A stretch of DNA of 64,000 nucleotides from Litchfieldella rifensis. Its GTDB lineage: Bacteria > Pseudomonadota > Gammaproteobacteria > Pseudomonadales > Halomonadaceae. The notes beneath the pieces were generated by a model. It worked only from the letters and a program-made list of their open reading frames with translations. It made no database searches and had not been told where the DNA came from. The position numbers were made by a program, and so were the translations under genes. Of this stretch, positions 1 to 10,077 are shown piece after piece (within the stretch, counting starts at the first letter, position 1; each line of letters opens with the position of its first letter). Location: NCBI RefSeq assembly GCF_042646605.1, contig NZ_JBHRUG010000026.1, forward strand, positions 62,001 to 126,000, written 5' to 3'.

Positions 1-1
1 C

Positions 2-43
2 GGGTATGTCGAGATCTACGGTGCCGCCCTGATGCCCGAATAG
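2..43 (+). CDS. Possible C-terminal tail of an upstream gene cut by the window edge
   Basis: From base 2 a frame reads GYVEIYGAALMPE and stops at TAG (41-43). The residues look like an ordinary protein tail, but only 13 codons are visible and I do not recognise the family. No start lies inside the window. It may equally be a chance open frame. Confidence 0.3.
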   Translation, partial: GYVEIYGAALMPE

Positions 44-166
44 TGAACCGGAAATCTTCTCGAATCGCGGTGTCCTGGCAAGATATCATCCGGATTTTCG
101 AGCAATATTTGCGAGATCGCTGCGAATTCTCGTGTGGTTTTATCATGATTGCTCCGCTGTGCTGTA

Positions 167-197
167 ATGAGACATAGACGTCTCATCGCGTCGCGAT
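167..197. promoter_or_regulatory. Two adjacent palindromes upstream of alanine dehydrogenase
   Basis: ATGAGAC (167-173) and GTCTCAT (180-186) form a 7-bp inverted repeat with a 6-nt centre. It is followed at once by ATCGCG-T-CGCGAT (185-197). Both lie between the presumed promoter and the ald Shine-Dalgarno GGAGG (212-216). They could be an operator or a 5'-UTR hairpin. Ald genes in other bacteria are often under Lrp/AldR-type or other regulators, but nothing here identifies the binder. Confidence 0.4.
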
Positions 198-221
198 CTC
201 ACACGTTAATTCGGAGGTGTC

Positions 222-1337
222 ATGAAGATTGCCGTGCCCAAGGAAATCAAGAACCACGAGTATCGCGTGGCGCTGACACCTACTGGCGCCCGCGAGCTGG
301 TGAACCGAGGTCATCAGGTCAGACTGCAGGCGGGTGCCGGGGAGGGTGCCGGCTTTCCCGACGCCGACTACGAAGCGGTGGGAGCCTTGCTCGAAGCCGA
401 TGTTGCCAAACTGTGGGAGGACGCCGAACTGATCCTCAAGGTCAAGGAGCCGCAGCCCGAAGAGGTCGAGCGTCTGGCCGAAGGGCAAATCCTGTTCACC
501 TACCTGCATCTGGCAGCCGAGGAGGAGCTTACTCGGGGCCTGATGAACAGCGGGGCGACCTGCATCGCCTACGAAACCATCACCAGCCCCCAGGGCGGCC
601 TGCCATTGCTGGCGCCGATGAGCGCGGTAGCGGGGCGTATGGCGGTGCAGGCCGGTGCCCACAGCCTGGAGAAGGCCCAGGGTGGTGCCGGCATGCTGCT
701 GCCGGGGGTGCCGGGGGTGCCGCCGGCCCGGGTCACGGTGATCGGCGGTGGTGTGGTCGGTGAAAATGCAGCCCGCATGGCCCTGGGATTGGGAGCCGAA
801 GTCACGATTCTCGACAAGTCGTTATCGCGCCTGGAGGTGTTGGATCATCGCTATCAGGGACGCTTGAAGACAGCCTACTCCACGACCGACGCCATGGAGG
901 AGGCGATCCGTGAATCGGATCTGATCATCGGCGCGGTACTGGTGCCCGGTGCGGCGGCCCCCAAGTTGATCACTCGCGCCCAGCTCAAGGACATGAAACC
1001 CGGTAGCGTGCTGGTCGACGTGGCCATCGACCAGGGCGGCTGTTTCGAGACCAGCCGGGCGACCACCCATGCCGAGCCGACCTATGTGGTCGATGGCGTC
1101 GTACACTACTGCGTGGCCAACATGCCCGGCGCCGTGGCGCGGACCTCGACCCAGGCACTGACCAACGCCACCTTGCCGTTCGTCATGGCGCTGGCCGACA
1201 AGGGCTGGAAACGGGCGCTGGCTGACGATCCGCATTTCCTGCCCGGACTCAACGTGCATGCCGGCCAGGTGACCTATCCCGCGGTGGCCGAGGCCTTCGG
1301 CCTGGACAGTGTCGATCCCGCTAGCCTGGTGAAGTAA
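222..1337 (+). CDS. ald: Alanine dehydrogenase
   Basis: Catalyses NAD-dependent interconversion of L-alanine and pyruvate plus ammonium in the cytoplasm. The 371-residue length is normal for the family. The N-terminal catalytic domain carries Lys75 (in LKVKEP) and His96 (in TYLHLAA), the expected pyruvate-binding and acid/base residues. The Rossmann NAD site is GGGVVG at 175-180, and Asp270 (in VDVAID) is the other active-site residue. Start ATG 222 has GGAGG six bases upstream. The gene is alone on its strand, ends in a 12-bp hairpin, and has two palindromes in its leader. No oddities in the coding sequence. Confidence 0.96.
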   Translation: MKIAVPKEIKNHEYRVALTPTGARELVNRGHQVRLQAGAGEGAGFPDADYEAVGALLEADVAKLWEDAELILKVKEPQPEEVERLAEGQILFTYLHLAAEEELTRGLMNSGATCIAYETITSPQGGLPLLAPMSAVAGRMAVQAGAHSLEKAQGGAGMLLPGVPGVPPARVTVIGGGVVGENAARMALGLGAEVTILDKSLSRLEVLDHRYQGRLKTAYSTTDAMEEAIRESDLIIGAVLVPGAAAPKLITRAQLKDMKPGSVLVDVAIDQGGCFETSRATTHAEPTYVVDGVVHYCVANMPGAVARTSTQALTNATLPFVMALADKGWKRALADDPHFLPGLNVHAGQVTYPAVAEAFGLDSVDPASLVK

Positions 1338-1351
1338 AGGACGCACGACAC

Positions 1352-1380
1352 GCCACCCCGGTCGCCTTGACCGGGGTGGC
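1352..1380 (+). terminator. Hairpin after ald
   Basis: GCCACCCCGGTC (1352-1363) pairs perfectly with GACCGGGGTGGC (1369-1380) around the loop GCCTT, a 12-bp GC-rich stem 15 nt past the ald stop. It lacks a T run, so it is either an imperfect terminator or an mRNA 3'-end protector. Confidence 0.55.
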
Positions 1381-1430
1381 GCGGTAAACTGGGTCCACTT
1401 GCCATTTACCCAGTGGATCAGTCCGATTTC

Positions 1431-2444
1431 ATGACCAAGACACGTGTTCTTACCGGTATCACCACCACCGGCACGCCGCATCTCGGCAACTACGTCGGTG
1501 CCATCAAGCCAGCCATCGCCGCGAGCCAGGACCCTAGCGTCCAGTCCTTCTACTTCCTCGCCGATCTGCACTCCCTGATCAAGTGTCAGGACCCGCGGCG
1601 GGTGCAGGAGTCGCGACTGGAGATCGCCGCCACCTGGCTGGCGCTGGGGCTGGATACCGACAACGCCATCTTCTATCGCCAGTCGGACATTCCCGAGATC
1701 CCCGAGCTCACCTGGCTACTGTCCTGCGTCTGTGCCAAGGGGCTGATGAACCGTGCCCACGCCTACAAGGCGGCGGTAGCGGAGAACGAAGCCGCCGGTG
1801 ACCAGGATCCCGACAAGGGCATCACCATGGGGTTGTTCGGCTATCCGGTGCTGATGGCCGCCGACATCCTGCTGTTCAACGCCCACAAGGTGCCGGTGGG
1901 GCGTGACCAGATCCAGCATATCGAAATGGCCCGCGACATGGCCGGGCGCTTCAACCACCTCTACAAGGGCGACTTCTTCACTCAGCCCGAGGCGGTGGTC
2001 GACGAGAAGGTGGAGGTGCTCGGTGGTCTCGACGGACGCAAGATGTCCAAGAGCTACAACAACACCATTCCGCTGTTCGTGTCCGAGAAGAAGCTGCTCA
2101 AGCTCGTCCGCAAGATCAAGACCAACTCGCTCGAGCCCGGTGAACCCAAGGATCCGGACACCTGCACCCTGTTCCAGATCTATTCGGCCTTCGCCACCGT
2201 GGAGGAAAGCGAAGCCATGCGCCAGCAGTATCTCGAGGGGATCGGCTGGGGTGAGGTCAAGAATCGGGTCTTCGAGTATCTCAATGCCTACCTGCGCGAA
2301 CCCCGCGAGCGTTATCTGGCGCTGATGGAGGACCCAGGCCATATCGAGGCGGTCCTCGAGAAGGGCGCCGAGCGGGCCCGGGCCGAGGCCGCGTCCCTCA
2401 TGGACCGCTTGCGTCACGCGGTGGGACTGGGTCGCTTCATCTGA
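1431..2444 (+). CDS. trpS: Tryptophanyl-tRNA synthetase
   Basis: Class I aminoacyl-tRNA synthetase charging tRNA-Trp. From ATG 1431 the protein is 337 residues. The HIGH-like signature is TPHLGN near residue 15 and the KMSKS loop is at 204-208 (GRKMSKS), both intact. An earlier in-frame GTG at 1413 would add six residues (MDQSDF), but the TrpS fold begins at MTKTRVLTG, so ATG 1431 is preferred; no strong Shine-Dalgarno settles it. Two overlapping inverted repeats lie just upstream (ACTGGGT/ACCCAGT and TCCACT/AGTGGA, 1388-1417). The gene is followed by a hairpin and then maeA. Confidence 0.96.
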   Translation: MTKTRVLTGITTTGTPHLGNYVGAIKPAIAASQDPSVQSFYFLADLHSLIKCQDPRRVQESRLEIAATWLALGLDTDNAIFYRQSDIPEIPELTWLLSCVCAKGLMNRAHAYKAAVAENEAAGDQDPDKGITMGLFGYPVLMAADILLFNAHKVPVGRDQIQHIEMARDMAGRFNHLYKGDFFTQPEAVVDEKVEVLGGLDGRKMSKSYNNTIPLFVSEKKLLKLVRKIKTNSLEPGEPKDPDTCTLFQIYSAFATVEESEAMRQQYLEGIGWGEVKNRVFEYLNAYLREPRERYLALMEDPGHIEAVLEKGAERARAEAASLMDRLRHAVGLGRFI

Positions 2445-2468
2445 TCCCCTCAAGGAGAGAACCTCGTG

Positions 2469-2486
2469 CCCCGGCTCTGGCCGGGG
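2469..2486 (+). terminator. Hairpin after trpS
   Basis: CCCCGGC (2469-2475), loop TCTG, GCCGGGG (2480-2486): a perfect 7-bp GC stem 25 nt past the trpS stop. There is no T run, so termination is possible but unproven. Confidence 0.45.
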
Positions 2487-2587
2487 TACGTCCTTATCGG
2501 GGCCCGTCATGGTAAAGTAACGGCCTCAGGCGCCGCCAAGAGCGTCTACGGTCCAGACCCGATGTCCACAATCGCGCGAGACGAGAG

Positions 2588-4267
2588 ATGAACGAACCAG
2601 GCAAACGACCGCTGTACGTGCCCTATGCCGGGCCCACCCTGCTGGAAATGCCGCTGCTCAACAAGGACAGTGCCTTTACCCTCCAGGAACGCATCGCTTT
2701 CAACCTGATCGGCCTGCTGCCGCACAACGTCGAGTCCATCGAGGAACAGGCCGAGCGCGTCTATCGCCAGTACCGGCTGTGCCAGAGTGACCTCGCCCGG
2801 CATATCTTTCTGCGCGCCATCCAGGACGACAACGAGACGCTGTTCTTCCGCCTGCTGGAGGAACACCTCGAGGAGATGCTGCCGATCATCTATACGCCCA
2901 CGGTGGGCGAGGCCTGCGAGGAATTCTCCAATATCTATCGCAACCATCGCGGCCTGTTCATCTCCTATCCCGACCGCGAATACATGGATGACATCCTGCG
3001 CAGTGCCACCAAGGACAAGGTGAAGGTGATCGTGGTCACCGACGGCGAGCGTATTCTGGGCCTTGGGGATCAGGGTATCGGCGGCATGGGCATTCCCATC
3101 GGCAAGCTGTCGCTGTACACCGCCTGCGGCGGCATCAGCCCGGCCTACACGCTGCCGATCATGCTCGACGTGGGAACCAACAATCAGGCGCTGCTCGACG
3201 ACCCCATGTACATGGGCTGGCGTCACGAGCGGATCTCCCAGGACGAGTACGATGCCTTCGTCGCCGACTTCATCACCGCGGTGAAGCGTCGCTGGCCGAA
3301 TGTGTTGCTGCAGTTCGAGGACTTCGCCCAGTCCAATGCCATGCCGCTGCTCGAGCGTTACCGCGACGAACTGTGCTGTTTCAACGACGACATCCAGGGC
3401 ACCGCGGCGGTCTGCGTGGGGACCCTGATGGCGGCCTGCAAGGCCAAGGGCGAGAAGGTCAGCGACCAGCGTGTGGCGTTCGTCGGCGCCGGCTCGGCGG
3501 GCTGCGGCATCGCCGAGCAGATCATCGTGGCGATGCAGGCCGAAGGGCTCTCGGAGGCCGAGGCCCGGGCACGAATCTTCATGATCGATCGGCATGGCCT
3601 GTTGACCGCCGACATGGACGGCCTCTACGACTTCCAGTCACGCCTGGCGCATGCGCCGGCCAAAGTGGCGGAGTGGGGCACACGTGGTTTGCTGGAAGTG
3701 GTGCAGAATGCCCGTCCCACGGTACTCATCGGTGTCTCCGGCCAACGCGGCCTGTTCACCAAGGAGGTGATCCAGGCGTTGCACCAAGACTGCGCTCAGC
3801 CGCTGGTAATGCCGCTGTCCAATCCCACCTCGCGGGTCGAGGCCACCCCCGAGGAGATTCTCGGCTGGACCGACGGCCAGGCCCTGGTGGCGACCGGCAG
3901 CCCCTTCCTGCCGGTGACATTGAAGGGCGAGACGTTCCCCATCGCCCAGTGCAATAACGCCTACATCTTCCCCGGCATCGGCTTGGGAGTGATCGCCGCC
4001 AAGGCCTCGCGGGTGACCGATACCATGCTGATGGCGGCCTCCAATGCGCTGGCCAAGGGGGCGCCCATGGTCAAGCATGGTGAAGGCGCGCTATTGCCGG
4101 CGCTTGGCGATATCCGCGAGATCAGCCAGGCCATCGCCTTCGATGTCGCCAAGCAGGCCCAGGCGGATGGCGTGGCGCTGACCAGTGACGACGAGACGCT
4201 ATGGACGGCCATCGAGCGCAACTTCTGGTACCCGCGCTATCGCGAGTATCGTCGCCGGGCGTTTTGA
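2588..4267 (+). CDS. maeA: NAD-dependent malic enzyme (malate to pyruvate plus CO2)
   Basis: 559 residues, matching the long SfcA/MaeA class, not the shorter malic-transhydrogenase class. The active-site segment YTPTVGEAC is near residue 100. The nucleotide-binding stretch ILGLGDQGIGGMGIPIGK lies near 155. Metal-ligand acidic residues occur in LQFEDF and FNDDIQGT (near 245-270), followed by a second Rossmann motif AFVGAGSAG. Start ATG 2588 has GAGA just upstream. It converges on acnA, and the 118-bp gap holds a heptamer array. Physiologically it links the C4 acid pool to pyruvate. Confidence 0.95.
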   Translation: MNEPGKRPLYVPYAGPTLLEMPLLNKDSAFTLQERIAFNLIGLLPHNVESIEEQAERVYRQYRLCQSDLARHIFLRAIQDDNETLFFRLLEEHLEEMLPIIYTPTVGEACEEFSNIYRNHRGLFISYPDREYMDDILRSATKDKVKVIVVTDGERILGLGDQGIGGMGIPIGKLSLYTACGGISPAYTLPIMLDVGTNNQALLDDPMYMGWRHERISQDEYDAFVADFITAVKRRWPNVLLQFEDFAQSNAMPLLERYRDELCCFNDDIQGTAAVCVGTLMAACKAKGEKVSDQRVAFVGAGSAGCGIAEQIIVAMQAEGLSEAEARARIFMIDRHGLLTADMDGLYDFQSRLAHAPAKVAEWGTRGLLEVVQNARPTVLIGVSGQRGLFTKEVIQALHQDCAQPLVMPLSNPTSRVEATPEEILGWTDGQALVATGSPFLPVTLKGETFPIAQCNNAYIFPGIGLGVIAAKASRVTDTMLMAASNALAKGAPMVKHGEGALLPALGDIREISQAIAFDVAKQAQADGVALTSDDETLWTAIERNFWYPRYREYRRRAF

Positions 4268-4385
4268 GCCACGGGCCACGAGCTACGGGCAGTTTGCGGG
4301 TGTTCGAAACCGACCACAATTCTGCTCGAAGCTCGAAGCTCGAAGCTCGAAGCTCGAAGCTCGAAGCTCGAAGCTCGAAGCTCGA
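4268..4385. repeat. Heptamer array 1: about nine copies of GCTCGAA abutting the acnA stop codon
   Basis: Bases 4324-4385 are 8.9 perfect tandem copies of GCTCGAA, ending exactly where the acnA stop codon begins (4386). On the maeA side (4266-4291) a decayed block keeps the 7-bp phase: GAGCCAC, GGGCCAC, GAGCTAC, GGGC. Read in acnA sense the order is stop, (TCGAGCT)n, about 35-nt spacer, then GTAGCTC, GTGGCCC, GTGGCTC. The same order appears at arrays 2 and 3. The array sits between convergent genes. Confidence 0.95.
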
Positions 4386-7130
<2,745 letters not shown>

Positions 7131-7304
7131 GGTCTTCTCCTCATCGGTGAAGGGTCATCCGGGCGGGACTATTCGTATCACATGGTCATGATAGATGCTG
7201 TTTTCAAGCACTGCCGATGGCTCCAGCCGACCGGCCTCAGCGACTATGCTGTGAAAGAGGGCCGGCGATTCGTCCCGGCTCGATCACAACGACTTGAAAG
7301 CATC

Positions 7305-7404
7305 GTGCACTGCCCCCAATGTACATGGCTTGGTGGGCAGTGCTGTCGTGTAGGGGGCGCAGCATGCATGAGGAAATGTTGACCTCGCAAACGGTGCACT
7401 GCCC
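7305..7404 (+). promoter_or_regulatory. Alternative inverted repeats around the start of the zinc-knuckle gene
   Basis: GTGCACTGCCC occurs twice, at 7305-7315 and 7394-7404. Between them GGGCAGTGC (7335-7343) is complementary to nine bases of both copies. Pairing with the first copy leaves the ribosome site and ATG 7364 free; pairing with the second would enclose them in the loop. Whether the mRNA starts upstream of 7305 is unknown, so a switch is inference only. Confidence 0.4.
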
Positions 7405-7573
7405 GTATTGCGGCACCGAATTCGACCTGCTGGTGGATGCCAGTGAGGGGAGCCATCAGACTTGGGAGGACTGCCCGCGCTGCTGCGCGCCGATCCAGGT
7501 CCGGGTGGCGGTATCGCTGCATAGCGGTGAGCTCGAAGGCATAACCCTCTGCCGCGATGACGAGGCCTTCTAG
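7364..7573 (+). CDS. CPXCG-type cysteine-rich small protein
   Basis: 69 residues with two CxxC pairs, HCPYCG (residues 12-17) and DCPRCCAP (near 38-45), spaced as a single zinc-ribbon. It resembles the CPXCG-motif family of uncharacterised small proteins. ATG 7364 is preferred because of GGGGGC a few bases upstream; a second ATG lies at 7376, and an upstream ATG at 7319 falls inside an inverted repeat. Divergent from acnA and upstream of a peroxiredoxin. The role is unknown; zinc binding is inferred from the cysteine pattern. Confidence 0.75.
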   Translation: MHEEMLTSQTVHCPYCGTEFDLLVDASEGSHQTWEDCPRCCAPIQVRVAVSLHSGELEGITLCRDDEAF

Positions 7574-7716
7574 GGGCTGGTCACGGCTCAGGGCCGGATA
7601 GGGATTGGCTATATTGCCGATTGGGCTTATCAAATTGCGCTATTCTGGCATCTGCCTTTAGGCTGGATGTCGTTTTTCACCCTCCATTGATTCACCTCAA
7701 TCTCAAGGAGATTTGC

Positions 7717-8319
7717 ATGAGCGTACTGGTTGGACGTCAAGCACCCGATTTCGAAGCTGCGGCTGTCCTGGGTGACGGTTCCATCGTCGAGAATTTCAAG
7801 CTGTCCGACAGCAACGGCAAGCTGCGCGTGCTGTTCTTCTGGCCGCTGGACTTCACTTTCGTGTGCCCGTCCGAGATCATCGCCCACGACAACCGTCTGG
7901 CGCAGTTCAAGGAGCTCGGCGTCGAAGTGATCGGGGCGTCCATCGACTCCCAGTTCACTCACCACGCCTGGCGCAAGACCGCGCCGGAGAAGGGCGGTAT
8001 CGGTGAAGTCGGCTTCCCCATCGTGGCCGACGTCAAGCACGAGATCACCCAGGCCTACGGCATCGAACATCCGGAAGCCGGCGTCGCCATGCGCGCCTCC
8101 TTCCTGATCGATGAACACGGTGTCGTCCAGCACCAGACCGTCAACAACCTGCCGCTGGGTCGCAACGTCGACGAGATGCTGCGCATGGTCAAGGCGCTCA
8201 AGCATCACCAGAAGCACGGTGAAGTCTGCCCGGCCGGCTGGGACGAAGGTGAGGAAGGCATGCAGGCCGACGCGGAAGGCGTCGCCAAGTACCTGGGCGC
8301 TCACTCCCAGGAACTGTGA
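7717..8319 (+). CDS. Typical 2-Cys peroxiredoxin (AhpC/TSA family)
   Basis: Thiol peroxidase reducing hydrogen peroxide and organic peroxides. 200 residues, starting at ATG 7717 seven bases after AAGGAG. An upstream in-frame ATG at 7621 has no such site and would add a non-conserved leader. The peroxidatic cysteine is Cys50 in FTFVCPSE and the resolving cysteine is Cys171 in EVCPAGW. It is followed by a terminator-like hairpin and then trxB, its likely reductant partner through thioredoxin, although whether they share a transcript is unclear. Confidence 0.93.
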   Translation: MSVLVGRQAPDFEAAAVLGDGSIVENFKLSDSNGKLRVLFFWPLDFTFVCPSEIIAHDNRLAQFKELGVEVIGASIDSQFTHHAWRKTAPEKGGIGEVGFPIVADVKHEITQAYGIEHPEAGVAMRASFLIDEHGVVQHQTVNNLPLGRNVDEMLRMVKALKHHQKHGEVCPAGWDEGEEGMQADAEGVAKYLGAHSQEL

Positions 8320-8336
8320 GCCTTCGGGCTGGCAGC

Positions 8337-8361
8337 GAGGCGGCCTGCGGGCCGCCTCTTT
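8337..8361 (+). terminator. Hairpin terminator after the peroxiredoxin
   Basis: GAGGCGGCC (8337-8345), loop TGCG, GGCCGCCTC (8350-8358), then TTT. The 9-bp perfect stem lies 18 nt past the stop; the T run is short. Confidence 0.7.
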
Positions 8362-8406
8362 GCATTGCGACCCGCGAGGTGAGGCGGTGTTACAATGAAA
8401 ATGGTG

Positions 8407-8416
8407 CAGTGCACTG
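8407..8416. promoter_or_regulatory. 10-bp perfect palindrome upstream of trxB
   Basis: CAGTGCACTG is self-complementary and lies about 90 bp before the trxB start, just downstream of a TACAAT -10-like box (8391-8396). It shares the GCACTG core with the repeats at 7305-7404. No regulator can be named. Confidence 0.3.
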
Positions 8417-8503
8417 TGGCATGGTGATACGGCGGTCATGCCAGAATGCATCTGTTGTCAACTGGACAGCTTTTCCCGTCAGCTCGAGTCCCGAGGTTTC
8501 CTT

Positions 8504-9457
8504 ATGAGCGAAGTGCGCCACGAACGCCTGATCATTCTCGGCTCCGGCCCGGCCGGTTATACCGCCGCCGTCTATGCCGCCCGCGCCAACCTCAAGCCGC
8601 TGCTGATCACCGGCATGCAGGCCGGTGGTCAGTTGACGACCACCACCGATGTCGACAACTGGCCCGGTGACGATGTCGGCGTGCAGGGGCCCGAGTTGAT
8701 GGAGCGCATGCGCAAGCATGCCGAACGCTTCGATACCGAGGTGCTGTTCGACCATGTCAACGAGGTCGAGCTGCGCGAACGTCCCTTCACCCTCAAGGGC
8801 GACAACGGCACCTACACCTGCGATGCGCTGATCATCGCCACCGGTGCCAGTGCCCGCTACCTGGGGCTGCCTTCCGAACAGCGCTTCATGGGGCAGGGAG
8901 TGTCTGCCTGCGCCACCTGTGACGGCTTCTTCTACCGCAATCAGGAAGTCGTGGTGGTGGGCGGCGGCAACACCGCCGTGGAAGAGGCCCTGTACCTGTC
9001 GAACATCGCCTCCAAGGTGACCCTGGTGCATCGCCGCGACAGCCTGCGGGCCGAGAAGATCCTGCAGGACAAGCTGTTCGACAAGGTCGAGAACGGCAAT
9101 ATCGCGATCGAGTGGAACCATACCCTCGACGAAGTGCTGGGCGATGACACCGGCGTGACCGGTGTACGCCTGAAGTCCACCGAGAATGGCGCGACCAAGG
9201 AGCTATCGGCACCGGGCGTGTTCATCGCCATCGGCCATACGCCCAACACCGCGATCTTCGAGGGTCAGCTCGATATGCAAGGCGGCTACATCAAGGTGCG
9301 TTCGGGGCTGGACGGCAACGCCACGGCCACCAGCGTGCCGGGGGTGTTCGCGTCCGGCGATGTCATGGATCACGTCTACCGCCAGGCGGTCACCTCGGCG
9401 GGCAGCGGCTGCATGGCCGCGCTCGACGCCGAGCGTTATCTCGATGAACTGGCCTAG
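8504..9457 (+). CDS. trxB: Thioredoxin reductase (NADPH)
   Basis: FAD flavoprotein that reduces thioredoxin with NADPH. From ATG 8504 it is 317 residues, the usual low-molecular-weight TrxB size. The FAD site GSGPAGYTAA is near residue 12; the redox-active disulfide is Cys136/Cys139 in CATCDG; the NADPH site GGGNTAVEEA is near 155. An in-frame ATG at 8438 would add 22 residues lacking family resemblance, so 8504 is preferred. Supplies electrons for the upstream peroxiredoxin. The stop codon is followed six bases later by heptamer array 2. Confidence 0.96.
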   Translation: MSEVRHERLIILGSGPAGYTAAVYAARANLKPLLITGMQAGGQLTTTTDVDNWPGDDVGVQGPELMERMRKHAERFDTEVLFDHVNEVELRERPFTLKGDNGTYTCDALIIATGASARYLGLPSEQRFMGQGVSACATCDGFFYRNQEVVVVGGGNTAVEEALYLSNIASKVTLVHRRDSLRAEKILQDKLFDKVENGNIAIEWNHTLDEVLGDDTGVTGVRLKSTENGATKELSAPGVFIAIGHTPNTAIFEGQLDMQGGYIKVRSGLDGNATATSVPGVFASGDVMDHVYRQAVTSAGSGCMAALDAERYLDELA

Positions 9458-9463
9458 GCTATT

Positions 9464-9679
9464 GGCTTCGGGCTTCGGGCTTCGGGCTTCGGGCTTCGGG
9501 CTTCGGGCTTCGGGCTTCGGGCTTCGGGCTTCGGGCTTCGGACTTCGGGCTTCGGGCTTGATACAATCTTGCCGTAGCTCGTAGCTCGTAGCTCGTAGCT
9601 CGTAGCTCGTAGCTCGTAGCTCGTAGCTCGTAGCTCGTAGCTCGTAGCTCGTAGCTCGTAGCTCGTAGCTCGTAGCTCG
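9464..9679. repeat. Heptamer array 2: (GGCTTCG)~14, spacer, (GTAGCTC)~15
   Basis: Bases 9464-9559 hold about 13.7 copies of GGCTTCG, with one variant GACTTCG at 9541-9547. A 14-nt non-repetitive spacer (9560-9573) follows. Bases 9574-9679 hold about 15 perfect copies of GTAGCTC. The block starts 6 bp after the trxB stop and ends 11 bp before the slyX stop, filling the convergent gap. Because 7 is not a multiple of 3, GTAGCTC gives TAG in all three forward frames. The reverse strand has no stops in either array. Confidence 0.97.
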
Positions 9680-9690
9680 CGCGCAGCGCG

Positions 9691-9975
9691 TCAATAATGC
9701 GGCGGCCTGTCCTCCTCGGGCTGCCAGCCGCCTTCCCTGTCGTCGCCCGCCTGTAGCGCCTGCTGCTGCTCACGCAGACGACGCTGGATCAGGTCGCTGA
9801 TGCGTTCGAGCTGCGACAGCCGCTGTTCCTGGGCGGCCACCGCCTGGTCCAGGGTATCCAGCCAGTGTTCCTGATAAGCGATGCGGCTCTCCAGGTCGTC
9901 GAGCCGTGCCCGCTGGTGCGCGAGCGAGACGTCCGCTGTCATGTTAGAATCATCTGGTTGAGTGTTGCCGTTCAT
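9691..9975 (-). CDS. slyX: SlyX-family small coiled-coil protein
   Basis: 94 residues from ATG 9975, chosen because AAGGTG lies about ten bases upstream on the minus strand. The longer frame to 10062 and the internal ATG at 9942 have no ribosome site. Residues about 12-75 have heptad spacing of Leu/Ile (LDDLESRIAYQEHWLDTLDQ...) and the tail is PPHY, a SlyX family ending. SlyX function is unknown. It converges on trxB with array 2 between them, and is divergent from the membrane cold-shock protein. Confidence 0.85.
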   Translation of the reverse strand: MNGNTQPDDSNMTADVSLAHQRARLDDLESRIAYQEHWLDTLDQAVAAQEQRLSQLERISDLIQRRLREQQQALQAGDDREGGWQPEEDRPPHY

Positions 9976-10077
9976 CGCGACACCTTCGCTGTGTAAGTCG
10001 ACGCCCAGTGCTCCTCGTGCCGCTGGGCATTCATCATGATCGTTTATCCATTGCCACAACAAGAGAACTCGAGGTCC

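Noticed and set aside
9464..9679. CRISPR array
   Set aside because: Units are 7 bp with no spacers between them and no cas genes are nearby.
9459..9773. Reading frames through the heptamer arrays encoding 7-residue repeats (for example EARSPKP, ELRATSY)
   Set aside because: They arise automatically because the 7-bp units lack stops on one strand; there is no start site or conservation logic. Similar frames at 4185-4736 and 62057-62464 are rejected for the same reason.
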